DNA from: Candidatus Aminicenantota bacterium
Lineage (GTDB): Bacteria; Acidobacteriota; Aminicenantia; Aminicenantales; Aminicenantaceae
NCBI GenBank assembly: GCA_030620655.1
Contig: JAUXEH010000175.1
Coordinates: forward strand, 1-6,259
DNA length: 6,259 bases
Direction: 5' to 3'
Shown here in pieces: positions 1-5,970 of the stretch. Positions within the stretch are counted from its first letter, which is position 1; each line of letters begins with the position of its first letter. The notes beneath the pieces are model-generated. The model worked only from the letters and a program-made list of their open reading frames with translations. It was not told the origin of the DNA and searched no databases. The position numbers and the translations under genes were made by a program.

Positions 1-32
1 CAAAAGTCCCCAGGCGAATCGCCCGGGGACTT
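1..32 (-). terminator. Intrinsic terminator after the tRNA pair
   Basis: Read on the minus strand this is a 13-bp GC-rich hairpin with a 3-nt loop, followed by U residues at the window edge. Arms are 4-16 and 20-32. The pair 12/24 is a G.U wobble in the minus-strand RNA but an A.C mismatch in plus-strand RNA, which supports minus-strand function. It starts 9 nt after the CCA end of tRNA-His. The U-tract is cut by the window edge, so its full length is unknown. Confidence 0.85.
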
Positions 33-41
33 GCAGGTGCT

Positions 42-119
42 TGGGGTGGGTAACGGGACTTGAACCCGCGGCCTTCGGAGCCACAGTCCGACGCTCTAAC
101 CAACTGAGCTACACACACC
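42..119 (-). tRNA. tRNA-His (anticodon GTG)
   Basis: The minus strand folds as a complete cloverleaf. The anticodon loop CTGTGGC gives GUG (His), the D arm is GCTC/GAGC, the T loop is TTCAAGT, and the CCA end is encoded at 42-44. An extra G at -1 (119) faces discriminator C73 (45), the identity pair of histidine tRNAs, here encoded in the gene. The acceptor stem GTGTGTG/TACCCAC has a U4.C69 mismatch (positions 115 and 49) and a G7.U66 wobble. It lies 9 bp after tRNA-Arg, so the two are probably one transcript ending at the terminator at the window edge. Confidence 0.96.
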
Positions 120-128
120 GTGTCTGTC

Positions 129-205
129 TGGCACGCCCGGAGGGATTCGAACCCCCGACCTATGGATTCGAAGTCCATTGCTCTATCCAGCTGAGTTACG
201 GTCGC
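129..205 (-). tRNA. tRNA-Arg (anticodon TCG)
   Basis: The minus strand gives a 77-nt cloverleaf with an encoded CCA (129-131). The anticodon stem is ATGGA/TCCAT with loop CTTCGAA, giving anticodon UCG, which reads CGN arginine codons. The T arm is GGGGG-TTCGAAT-CCCTC and the discriminator is G73. Two stem positions do not pair: A4.G69 in the acceptor (202 and 136) and A10.C25 in the D stem (196 and 180). All other conserved tRNA positions look normal, so a functional gene is most likely, but a decaying copy or sequence errors are possible. No convincing -35/-10 pair was found in the 74 bp between radC and this gene. Confidence 0.94.
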
Positions 206-279
206 ACGGGGATTTTCCACAGTAGCAAGAGCAAAGAGGAAAACGGCTAGTCGTATAGTGAGGGGAAGAAGATTTTTTT

Positions 280-1005
280 TTATAAACGCTCCTTGAGGGA
301 CCTGAAATCGTGCTCATACTCGGCGATCAATCCCTGATCGGCAAAGCTGAAATACCGGTTGTCGCCGATGATGATGTGGTCGAGCACGCTGATCTGCATG
401 GTATGAACGGCGAAGACCAGCTCACGGGTGATGGCTCGGTCACTCTCAGAGGGAGCGGGGTCTCCGGAGGGGTGGTTGTGCACGAAGATCAGCGAGGAGG
501 CATGGTAGCGCAGCGCCGACTTGATGATCTCGCGCGGATACACCGCGCTGGAGTCGACCGTTCCCTCGGAAAACGTCTTTTCCTCCAGCACCTGGTTTTT
601 GGCGTCCAGGAACATGACCTTGAACTGCTCCTGCTTGGCGTTCCTCAGGGAGTGGAAAAGATAATCGAACACTTCCTTGGAGGAGTGGCACACCGGCAGG
701 CTGATCATGCGATCCTTGAGGAACCGGCGGGAAACCTCGTGTATGAGACGGATCCCGAACACGTTGTGCCGCCCGATCCCCCTGACCTCCTGAAGCTCCT
801 CGGCCGGGGCCTCCAGCACCGCGCTCAGCGTCCTGAATCTGAGCATAGCCTCCTTGGCCTGCCGCTTGCAGTCGCGGCGGGGAGTTCCCAGGGTCAGCAG
901 CAGCTCGATGACCTCGTAGTCCAGGAATCCACCGAGCCCGTTCTGTAGGAATTTCTCCTTCAGCCGGGACCTGTGCCCTTCGAGTATGTCCTGCTGATCT
1001 GCCAT
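280..1005 (-). CDS. radC: RadC/UPF0758 family JAB-domain protein
   Basis: A 241-residue cytoplasmic protein of the usual RadC length. Residues 1-95 form the helical N-terminal part, with a helix-hairpin-helix-like stretch around 71-88 (LQEVRGIGRHNVFGI). Residues about 100-241 are the JAB/MPN-like domain, with the metal-binding signature H166-x-H168, S176 and D179 in HNHPSGDPAPSESD. The family was once tied to DNA repair, but that role is disputed and its biochemical function is unsettled. I chose ATG at 1003-1005 because it gives the usual family N-terminus. The frame stays open upstream to 1137, but that 44-residue extension overlaps the response-regulator gene. No clear Shine-Dalgarno precedes the chosen ATG. 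It follows the response regulator by 61 bp with no strong terminator between, so weak cotranscription is possible. No terminator hairpin follows it. Confidence 0.93.
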   Translation of the reverse strand: MADQQDILEGHRSRLKEKFLQNGLGGFLDYEVIELLLTLGTPRRDCKRQAKEAMLRFRTLSAVLEAPAEELQEVRGIGRHNVFGIRLIHEVSRRFLKDRMISLPVCHSSKEVFDYLFHSLRNAKQEQFKVMFLDAKNQVLEEKTFSEGTVDSSAVYPREIIKSALRYHASSLIFVHNHPSGDPAPSESDRAITRELVFAVHTMQISVLDHIIIGDNRYFSFADQGLIAEYEHDFRSLKERL

Positions 1006-1066
1006 GGGGGTACTACAGAAGACGTTTGAGGGACACAAAAAATCACAGTCACCAGCAAATCCAGGC

Positions 1067-2431
1067 TCAGGCTGGATCGTCCAATCCATAGGTGTTGATC
1101 TTATAGCTGAGGATGCGCTCGGTGATGCCCAGGGCACGGGCGGCGCGGCTCTTCACACCACCGTTCTCCCTCAGGGTCTTGCGGATCTCTCTCGTCTCCA
1201 GAAGGCGAACCTTGTCCTTGAGGGAAAGCCCGGCCTGCTGTTCGTCTTCCTCGGGGGGCTCTGACAAGAAGAGCGGCAGGTCTCTGGAAACGATATCCGT
1301 TCCCTCGGCAAAAACCACGGCCCTTTCCACGATGTTCTCCAGTTCGCGGATGTTCCCGGGGAAGGGATAGCGCAGCAGCAGACCCATGGCCTCGGACGAA
1401 ATTCCGGCGATGGACCTGCCTTCTCGCTGGGCATACTTCCGGATGAAATGATCCACCAACGGCGGGATATCTTCACGGCGCTCTCCCAGGCGGGGCACAT
1501 GTATGCGGATGACGTTCAGGCGGTAATACAGGTCCTGGCGGAACGTTTCCGCTTTCATCATGGCCTCCAGGTCACGGTTGGTGGCGGCGATGATGCGGAC
1601 GTCGGCCCGGATGGGGCGCGAGGATCCGAGCCGGTAGAACTCCTTTTCCTGGAGGAGCCGCAGCAGTTTGACCTGCAGATGAGGCGGGAGGTCCCCGATC
1701 TCATCCAGGAACAGCGTCCCCCCGGCAGCGGCTTCGAATTTTCCGATCCGGCGCTCGTGCGCTCCGGTAAAGGCGCCCTTTTCGGTGCCGAAGAGCTCGC
1801 TCTCGATCAAGGTTTCGGGCAGCGAAGGGATGTTGACCACCATGTAGGGGCCGTTCTTGCGGCGGGAGGAAAAATGGATGGACTTGGCCACCAGGTCCTT
1901 GCCGGTGCCCGTTTCCCCGGATATCAAGACGGTGGCGTTGCTGCCGGCTGCCTTCCCGATCAAACGGGCCACCTCTTCCATGTGGGAGGAGGTGAACACG
2001 AAGTTCCTGGCGCTGAAGCGCTCCTCCAGGGAATCACGCAGCACCGATACCTCCCTGCGCAGGGTCTGTCTTTCGAGGGCTCGCTTGATGACCAGCAGGA
2101 ATTTATCGAAATCGATGGGCTTGACGATGTAGTCATAGGCCCCGTTTTTCAGGGCGGTCACCGCGTTTTCCACGTTGCCGTAGGCGGTCACCATGATGGG
2201 GGTGATAAGCGGGTTCTGCTTCAGCATGTCCTGGATGACCTCCAGCCCGTTCTCCTCGCCCAGCTTGTGGTCCACGATCGCCACATCCACCGGATAGGTG
2301 CGCAGGGTGGACAGGGCCTCGGCCCCGGTCGCCACATCGAACACCAGAAATCCCTCGCCCTCCAGGTGTTCCTTGATCAACCGCCTCTGAAGCGGATCGT
2401 CCTCCACAATGATCAGGCTGGCCTCTGACAT
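1067..2431 (-). CDS. NtrC-family sigma-54-dependent response regulator
   Basis: A 454-residue three-domain activator. Residues 1-120 are a receiver with acidic pocket D11/D12, phospho-acceptor D54 (VAIVDHKLG), T82 and K104 (YIVKP). Residues about 140-375 are the AAA+ domain, with Walker A GETGTGKD (172-179), the sigma-54-contacting loop GAFTGA (219-224, intact), Walker B LFLDE (D243, E244) and an arginine region FRQDLYYRLN (297-306). Residues about 405-452 are a Fis-type helix-turn-helix (KSRAARALGITERILSYKI). It should bind an upstream enhancer and drive ATP-dependent opening of a sigma-54 promoter once phosphorylated. ATG at 2429-2431 is preceded by AGGAG at good spacing and starts 1 nt after the kinase stop codon (TGACATG), so the pair is translationally coupled. 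The layout is that of ZraR/HydG/AtoC-like regulators, and the exact subfamily cannot be fixed by eye. Confidence 0.97.
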   Translation of the reverse strand: MSEASLIIVEDDPLQRRLIKEHLEGEGFLVFDVATGAEALSTLRTYPVDVAIVDHKLGEENGLEVIQDMLKQNPLITPIMVTAYGNVENAVTALKNGAYDYIVKPIDFDKFLLVIKRALERQTLRREVSVLRDSLEERFSARNFVFTSSHMEEVARLIGKAAGSNATVLISGETGTGKDLVAKSIHFSSRRKNGPYMVVNIPSLPETLIESELFGTEKGAFTGAHERRIGKFEAAAGGTLFLDEIGDLPPHLQVKLLRLLQEKEFYRLGSSRPIRADVRIIAATNRDLEAMMKAETFRQDLYYRLNVIRIHVPRLGERREDIPPLVDHFIRKYAQREGRSIAGISSEAMGLLLRYPFPGNIRELENIVERAVVFAEGTDIVSRDLPLFLSEPPEEDEQQAGLSLKDKVRLLETREIRKTLRENGGVKSRAARALGITERILSYKINTYGLDDPA

Positions 2432-2432
2432 G

Positions 2433-3674
2433 TCACTCTCCTGGAATCTCGATGACAAATTCCGCCCCGGCTCCCGGCGAGCTGTGGACGCGGATGCGCC
2501 CGCCGTGGGCCTCGATGATCTTCCTCGACAGATAAAGCCCGATGCCCAGGCCCTCCTGCTTGTTGCCGTAGAAAGGATCGAATATGTGCGGTAGGTCGCG
2601 GGGAGACACCCCGGCTCCCGAATCTCGGACCGAGATATGAACTTCTCTCTTCTGTCTTCGCCCCTTCAGGACGATCCGGCCCGCCGGGTCGGACTCGTGG
2701 GCGTTTTTGAGCAGGTTTAAAAGCACCTGCCACAGCAGCCCCCGGTCCGCGGTTATGGACACGGCCGCGCCGCTCTCGATCCTCACGTCCTCAGGCGGCC
2801 GCCCGTATTCTCTCAAGAAGGAATCCCGGGCCTCTTCGATCAGGTCATCCAGCTCAAATCGCTCCAGGTGCAGGCTGAGGGGCTTGAGCGCGGCGGAAAA
2901 CTGGTCCACGATGCGCGAGATCTTACGAACCTCCGCTTTCCCCAACAGGGCATCCCGGCGCATTTGTTCCGGCGCCTTTTTTTCAAACAGGTCACACAGC
3001 AGCGACAGGCTGTTCAGCGGATTCTTGATCTCATGGGCCACTCCTGAGGTAAACGCCGAAATCTCTCTGAAGCGCTCCTTTTCCTGGGTTTGCTTCTCCA
3101 ACTCGCGGGCTTTCTGCAGATAGCGGCCCTGCAGCCGGTACATCCCGATGAAGAAAAAAACGCCTACCCCGCATAGGCTCAGGAAGATGATCCAGAAGGT
3201 CTCCCGGGACCGGGAGAGCATGGTTTCCAGGCTGCTCAGGGAGTAACCGAGGTAGAGGAAATATGTCTCCCCATCCGGTCCGGAAAAGGAGGAAAAATGA
3301 TTCAGGATCCGGCCGACAGGAGATTCCAGGACCCAGGAGCGCCGGGTCTCCGTTTCCTTGAGAGACAGGGGCAGGTATCCCTCAAAACGCGAGCTCCATC
3401 CCAGGATGTTCCGCTCTCCGTCCAGCAGGGCCATGAAATAGATGCTTTCCTCTCCGATGTAGAGGGGGAAGATCTCGCTCGCGGGAGTGTCTTCGGACAA
3501 GAAATGGGACACATGGTTGTTGAGGATCTCGGATGTGGCCTGAAGCTGCTCCTCCACCAGGTCTTCCACCCGGTTCCGGATGGTGTAGCGGTTCAGGTGG
3601 GAAGACACCAGAAAGAGGACCACAAGGCCCAGGAAGGGAAGCGATAAGAAGAGGAAAGGGCTCTGCCGCTTCAC
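2433..3674 (-). CDS. Membrane sensor histidine kinase, NtrB-like
   Basis: A 413-residue kinase with GTG start. Hydrophobic segments at about 6-25 and 159-178 bracket a roughly 130-residue extracytoplasmic sensor region, which includes a strand-rich stretch (IYFMALLDGERNILGWSS, 78-95) suggestive of a PAS/Cache-like fold. A short charged linker (183-205) leads straight to the HisKA box with H214 (GVAHEIKNPLNSL), and I see no separate HAMP or PAS domain. The ATPase domain has N320/N324 (LLNLLKNAHES), DSGAGV (351-356) and GLGIGLYLSRK (375-385). It should phosphorylate D54 of the next gene's product. The GTG at 3672-3674 has GAGGTGA 6 nt upstream, overlapping the stop of the preceding gene, and no better ATG exists nearby. 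The ligand is unknown. Confidence 0.95.
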   Translation of the reverse strand: MKRQSPFLFLSLPFLGLVVLFLVSSHLNRYTIRNRVEDLVEEQLQATSEILNNHVSHFLSEDTPASEIFPLYIGEESIYFMALLDGERNILGWSSRFEGYLPLSLKETETRRSWVLESPVGRILNHFSSFSGPDGETYFLYLGYSLSSLETMLSRSRETFWIIFLSLCGVGVFFFIGMYRLQGRYLQKARELEKQTQEKERFREISAFTSGVAHEIKNPLNSLSLLCDLFEKKAPEQMRRDALLGKAEVRKISRIVDQFSAALKPLSLHLERFELDDLIEEARDSFLREYGRPPEDVRIESGAAVSITADRGLLWQVLLNLLKNAHESDPAGRIVLKGRRQKREVHISVRDSGAGVSPRDLPHIFDPFYGNKQEGLGIGLYLSRKIIEAHGGRIRVHSSPGAGAEFVIEIPGE

Positions 3675-3680
3675 CCCCGG

Positions 3681-4112
3681 TCACCTCTTCCAGCGTCTTT
3701 TCTGACGGCCGGGGCCTCCTCTCCAATTGGGGAAGCCGTGTTTGTCCCGCACGGCCATCATCTCTCCTCGCAGCCGGACCTGGCGGGCCATGACCAGGTT
3801 CACCTTGCCCTCCGAGACCAGGGAGCCCATGATCCTCAACGACTCCCCCTGATGGAGGTCCTGCTCGAAGAACCAGGCCGGGCTTATCTCGACCGTGTAC
3901 AGCTTCCCGGTCTTTTTCTCCTCCAGCACGACCGTCAGGAAGGCGGCCTTGTCCTGGTAGCGGGGTTCCATGACGATCTCGCGCACCGTACCGGTGATGT
4001 CCACCTCCCGGTCCACGTTGTAGAAGTGCTGCGGCTCCTGCGGGGAGGCGACAAGCACACACCACACAGCCAGCCCGGCCGCTGTTGCGAACAAACGATG
4101 CCTCAGCCTCAT
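3681..4112 (-). CDS. Exported OB-fold-like hypothetical protein
   Basis: A 143-residue protein I cannot name. Residues 1-22 look like a Sec signal peptide (MRLRHRLF, then a hydrophobic core). No lipobox is convincing at C17. The mature part is rich in predicted strands: REVDITGTVREI (35-46), AAFLTVVLEEKKTGKLYTVE (56-75), ESLRIMGSLVS (90-100), KVNLVMARQVRLRG (103-116). The order 'ITGTV ... G-L ... V-LV-AR-V' is typical of small periplasmic OB-folds. It ends with RDKHGFPNW and a very basic tail (RQKRRWKR). The ATG at 4110-4112 shares ATGA with the preceding stop codon, and GGGAGAG lies upstream. I rejected an in-frame start 27 nt earlier because it puts nine extra residues before the signal peptide. 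Its place between barrel and kinase suggests an envelope role, perhaps as an accessory to sensing (inference). Confidence 0.85.
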   Translation of the reverse strand: MRLRHRLFATAAGLAVWCVLVASPQEPQHFYNVDREVDITGTVREIVMEPRYQDKAAFLTVVLEEKKTGKLYTVEISPAWFFEQDLHQGESLRIMGSLVSEGKVNLVMARQVRLRGEMMAVRDKHGFPNWRGGPGRQKRRWKR

Positions 4113-5317
4113 TGTTTCTCTCCCAAGAAGAGGTTCCATTCGATCCCCAGGGCCAGATAGTTGCCCTGCCAGTCGAAAAGAGGGTCATTGGAGCCGTTGT
4201 TGACGAAGTTATAGGTCAGCATCAGGGAAAAACGATGGAAATCTCTTGAAAACCGGACCTGCCAGTGATGGCGAGTGTCCTCCCGCCCGACACCGGTGGC
4301 GTTCCCCTCGTCATCCATGACCTCGACTCCGGGGAACTCCTTTTGGGAGAACCCGTACCCCAGCTTAGCCTGGATGTCCGCCGGAAGCAGAAGGGTGACC
4401 TGGGCCCCGAGTTCGTGTCCGGCCCAGGAAAAGCGGTCGTAGAAGGGATTCTCTACCATGTAGAACTCCCAGACATACATGAAGGGGTTTTCTCCGGACA
4501 GAGGCCACTGCTTGAGACCGGTGACCTGCACACCGATGTGGTCACCCAGCCCCTGGGCGACCAGGGCACTCAGCGCCAGGGTTTGGATTCCCTGGCCGCC
4601 TGTTTCTCCGCTCGCCTGAGGGAGTACGGGAGACAGGGAATCAGAACCGGCCGGCTTTCCCCGGCCCATTCCCTGGCCCATGCCTTGACCCATGCTCTGA
4701 TCAATGTCCAGATCCGAATCCTCTCCGAACGTCTGGACATCTCCCTCGTCGAAGGGGTGAGGGTAATATTTAAATCCCCAACCCAGTCCGGCCTTGAGGG
4801 TCGTCCGCGACTGGAAGAACTTGTCCATCGTAACATTCAAAGACTGGCTGACATAATCGAACTGCGACCACCGGTAGTCCCGCAGGGTCAGGGCGTAGTC
4901 GGCCTTCAGTATGGATGTGGGGGTGAGGTATGACTTGAAGGCGCCGTATGCGTTGAGGGCCCCATAGTTGAAATCGCTGAACTCCGAACGGTAGAACGCG
5001 CCGCGGCCCGTCAGAGACAGGTACAATCCCGACGTTTCTCCGACCACCCAGACATGGTCCAGGCCCAGGTCCAGGATGGTATAGGTGAGGTCGGGATTTT
5101 CATACAGGTAGGAGAGGCTTCCTTCTGCAAACAGGGTGACGCCTCCCAGGTCCTTGTCCAGGGAAAAACCCAGGCTGGACACATGATCGGATTCGGAAAA
5201 CGCGGTCTGGAAGAGATTGTCTGTCGCGTTCTGATTGAGAAACAATGTCAGCATGTCGGCCTGAAGATAGACGATTGCCGCCAGGAAATACACGATTGCC
5301 AGCCCGATCTTTTTCAT
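4109..5317 (-). CDS. Predicted outer-membrane beta-barrel protein
   Basis: A 402-residue protein of unrecognised family. Residues 1-21 form a signal peptide (MKKIGLAIVYFLAAIVYLQA). The rest alternates polar and hydrophobic residues in short strands broken by Asp/Gly/Asn turns, such as GLYLSLTGRGAFY, HWQVRFSRDF and RFSLMLTYNFV, and ends YLALGIEWNLFLGEKQ; this is the texture of a bacterial outer-membrane barrel. It lacks the usual C-terminal aromatic residue. A long hydrophilic insert at about 188-245 is acidic, then Met/Gly/Gln-repetitive, then Ser/Gly/Gln-rich, and probably forms a surface loop or plug. I chose ATG at 5315-5317. A GTG two codons upstream (5321-5323) has AGG at better spacing and is equally possible. 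The stop overlaps the next start by 4 nt. The 57-bp gap before it holds the terminator of the preceding gene. Confidence 0.88.
   Translation of the reverse strand: MKKIGLAIVYFLAAIVYLQADMLTLFLNQNATDNLFQTAFSESDHVSSLGFSLDKDLGGVTLFAEGSLSYLYENPDLTYTILDLGLDHVWVVGETSGLYLSLTGRGAFYRSEFSDFNYGALNAYGAFKSYLTPTSILKADYALTLRDYRWSQFDYVSQSLNVTMDKFFQSRTTLKAGLGWGFKYYPHPFDEGDVQTFGEDSDLDIDQSMGQGMGQGMGRGKPAGSDSLSPVLPQASGETGGQGIQTLALSALVAQGLGDHIGVQVTGLKQWPLSGENPFMYVWEFYMVENPFYDRFSWAGHELGAQVTLLLPADIQAKLGYGFSQKEFPGVEVMDDEGNATGVGREDTRHHWQVRFSRDFHRFSLMLTYNFVNNGSNDPLFDWQGNYLALGIEWNLFLGEKQ
4658..4693 (-). repeat. Short tandem repeat encoding MGQG-MGQG-MGRG
   Basis: Three consecutive 12-bp units inside the barrel gene encode Met-Gly-Gln/Arg-Gly (residues 209-220). 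The units differ at third-codon positions and in one Gln/Arg codon, so the repeat is somewhat diverged. It follows an acidic stretch (EGDVQTFGEDSDLDID) within the hydrophilic insert. The 12-bp unit keeps the frame, so changes in copy number would alter loop length without disrupting the gene. Confidence 0.75.
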
Positions 5318-5342
5318 GATCACGATCTAACCTGGATAATAG

Positions 5343-5375
5343 AAAAAGGGAGGGCCGGCACCAGGGCCGGCCCTC
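5343..5375 (-). terminator. Intrinsic terminator between first and second genes of the cluster
   Basis: On the minus strand there is a perfect 10-bp stem of almost pure GC (arms 5366-5375 and 5350-5359, GAGGGCCGGC) with a 6-nt loop, followed by CCTTTTTC. The stem starts 5 nt after the TAA of the exported loop protein. Because the barrel, OB-fold, kinase and regulator genes lie immediately downstream with no clear promoter of their own, it may act as a partial terminator. It would then lower their expression relative to the first gene, or protect the 3' end of the first message. Confidence 0.9.
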
Positions 5376-5380
5376 AAAGA

Positions 5381-5809
5381 TTACTTTCCTCCGCGCCTGT
5401 TTCCGTTCCCTTTGGGTCCGGCTCCATCGCAGATCGAATTGCCCGCCTGGTTACGGAAGGAGCGGTTGTTCAGGCCGCTTCCATTCTGCCCCCGGAACGC
5501 ATTCCGGTTAGCGAACGCGCCTCGATCCTGCTGCCCGCCTTGGCCGTTCTTGAAACCACTCCCGTCTTCGGGTCGTTCCCAGTCCGGGTCCTGGCTGTTG
5601 GGAATGCCGTCTCCGTCGTGGTCCCGGAGCTGGTCACAGATCCCGTCGCCGTTCTCATCCACGAACAGGAGGCGCGCCTGCGGCCGGTTCTCTGTCCAGC
5701 TGACACGGACCTCATTGCGGGATGCCTGGCTTTTCTGGGCCATCAGGGTCGATCCGAAACCTAGGGTCAGGACCATCCCTGCCACGGTAAGAATTTGAAA
5801 GTTACGCAT
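5381..5809 (-). CDS. Small exported protein with Asp-rich calcium-type loops
   Basis: A 142-residue protein with a clear signal peptide (1-24, likely cut after TLMA) and no named family that I recognise. Residues 51-59 (DENGDGICD) and 63-76 (DHDGDGIPNSQDPD) match the DxDxDGxxDxxD pattern of EF-hand-like and thrombospondin-type-3 calcium loops. The second fits best: D63, D65, D67, N71, D74. The last 60 residues are low-complexity Gly/Asn/Gln/Arg, ending NSICDGAGPKGNGNRRGGK. The mature protein has just two cysteines, C58 and C127, both in an ICD triplet, so a disulfide is possible. ATG at 5807-5809 has a strong AAGGAG 6 nt upstream. The sigma-54 promoter lies just ahead, giving a leader of about 24 nt. 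It is followed at once by a strong terminator. It may be an envelope metal-binding or stress protein (inference). Confidence 0.88.
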   Translation of the reverse strand: MRNFQILTVAGMVLTLGFGSTLMAQKSQASRNEVRVSWTENRPQARLLFVDENGDGICDQLRDHDGDGIPNSQDPDWERPEDGSGFKNGQGGQQDRGAFANRNAFRGQNGSGLNNRSFRNQAGNSICDGAGPKGNGNRRGGK

Positions 5810-5843
5810 TTGAAACTCCTTAATTGATTTCACCGTGACATAA

Positions 5844-5860
5844 TGCAAAATCGGTGCCAA
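5844..5860 (-). promoter_or_regulatory. Sigma-54 (-24/-12) promoter
   Basis: The minus strand reads TTGGCACCGATTTTGCA. This contains TGGCAC-N5-TTGCA with the invariant GG and GC exactly 10 nt apart, and differs from the extended consensus only at the base after CAC. With C of the GC pair (5845) as -12, transcription would start near 5833. That leaves a leader of about 24 nt carrying the AAGGAG site of the exported loop protein. Such promoters are inactive without an AAA+ activator, and one is encoded at the end of the same cluster. Confidence 0.9.
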
Positions 5861-5881
5861 TTCATATCTTTATTGTTTTCT

Positions 5882-5970
5882 GCAAGTTGCCCTATGCAAG
5901 CCAAAAGGGATTATAACATAAATGTCGAACTCATGACAAATTTGTAGGAGATTTCAACCGAATTTGGGAA
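5882..5970. promoter_or_regulatory. Candidate activator-binding palindromes in the divergent region
   Basis: Several short symmetric elements lie upstream of the sigma-54 promoter. They are GCAAGTTGC (5882-5890), overlapped by TTGC-N5-GCAA (5887-5899); TGTC-N8-GACA (5923-5938); ACAAATTTGT (5936-5945, a perfect 10-bp palindrome); and the imperfect CCGAATTTGG (5958-5967). Relative to the predicted start at 5833 they span about -50 to -135, the range of NtrC-type enhancers. Arms are short and the region is AT-rich, so any one could be chance. None is proven to bind the regulator. Confidence 0.35.

Noticed and set aside
41..250. Short plus-strand ORF over the tRNA genes
   Set aside because: It lies entirely on the complement of two tRNAs; tRNA-derived ORFs of this kind are common artefacts.
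272..281. T-run next to the radC stop as a terminator
   Set aside because: The Ts are on the plus strand, so the radC message would carry As, and no hairpin precedes it.
310..948. Plus-strand ORF antisense to radC
   Set aside because: The minus strand encodes the full RadC domain with its metal signature; the antisense frame shows no family features or ribosome-binding site.
1006..1137. 44-residue N-terminal extension of radC
   Set aside because: It overlaps the end of the response-regulator gene in another frame and does not resemble RadC; the family length fits the start at 1005.
1448..2428. Long plus-strand ORF (326 codons) antisense to the response regulator
   Set aside because: It is a shadow of the GC-rich regulator gene, which has every expected domain motif. 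The antisense translation is His/Gly/Asp-rich with no domain.
3382..4188. Minus-strand alternative-frame ORF over the kinase N-terminus and OB-fold gene
   Set aside because: It is a Gly/Arg/Pro-rich out-of-frame reading of two genes that are well supported in their own frames.
4265..4933. Plus-strand ORF antisense to the barrel gene
   Set aside because: It overlaps a gene with a signal peptide, strand texture and start/stop coupling. The antisense product has no recognisable features.
5054..5764. Plus-strand ORF spanning the barrel and loop-protein genes
   Set aside because: It runs across two genes, their intergenic terminator and a signal-peptide region on the other strand; it is a shadow frame.
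5810..5860. 17-residue N-terminal extension of the exported loop protein
   Set aside because: It would begin inside the sigma-54 promoter and bury the signal peptide; the start at 5809 has a strong AAGGAG.
5887..5917. TTGCCC ... TATAAC as a sigma-70 promoter for the divergent gene
   Set aside because: The spacing is 19 bp and the -35 is weak, so it does not stand out from the AT-rich background.
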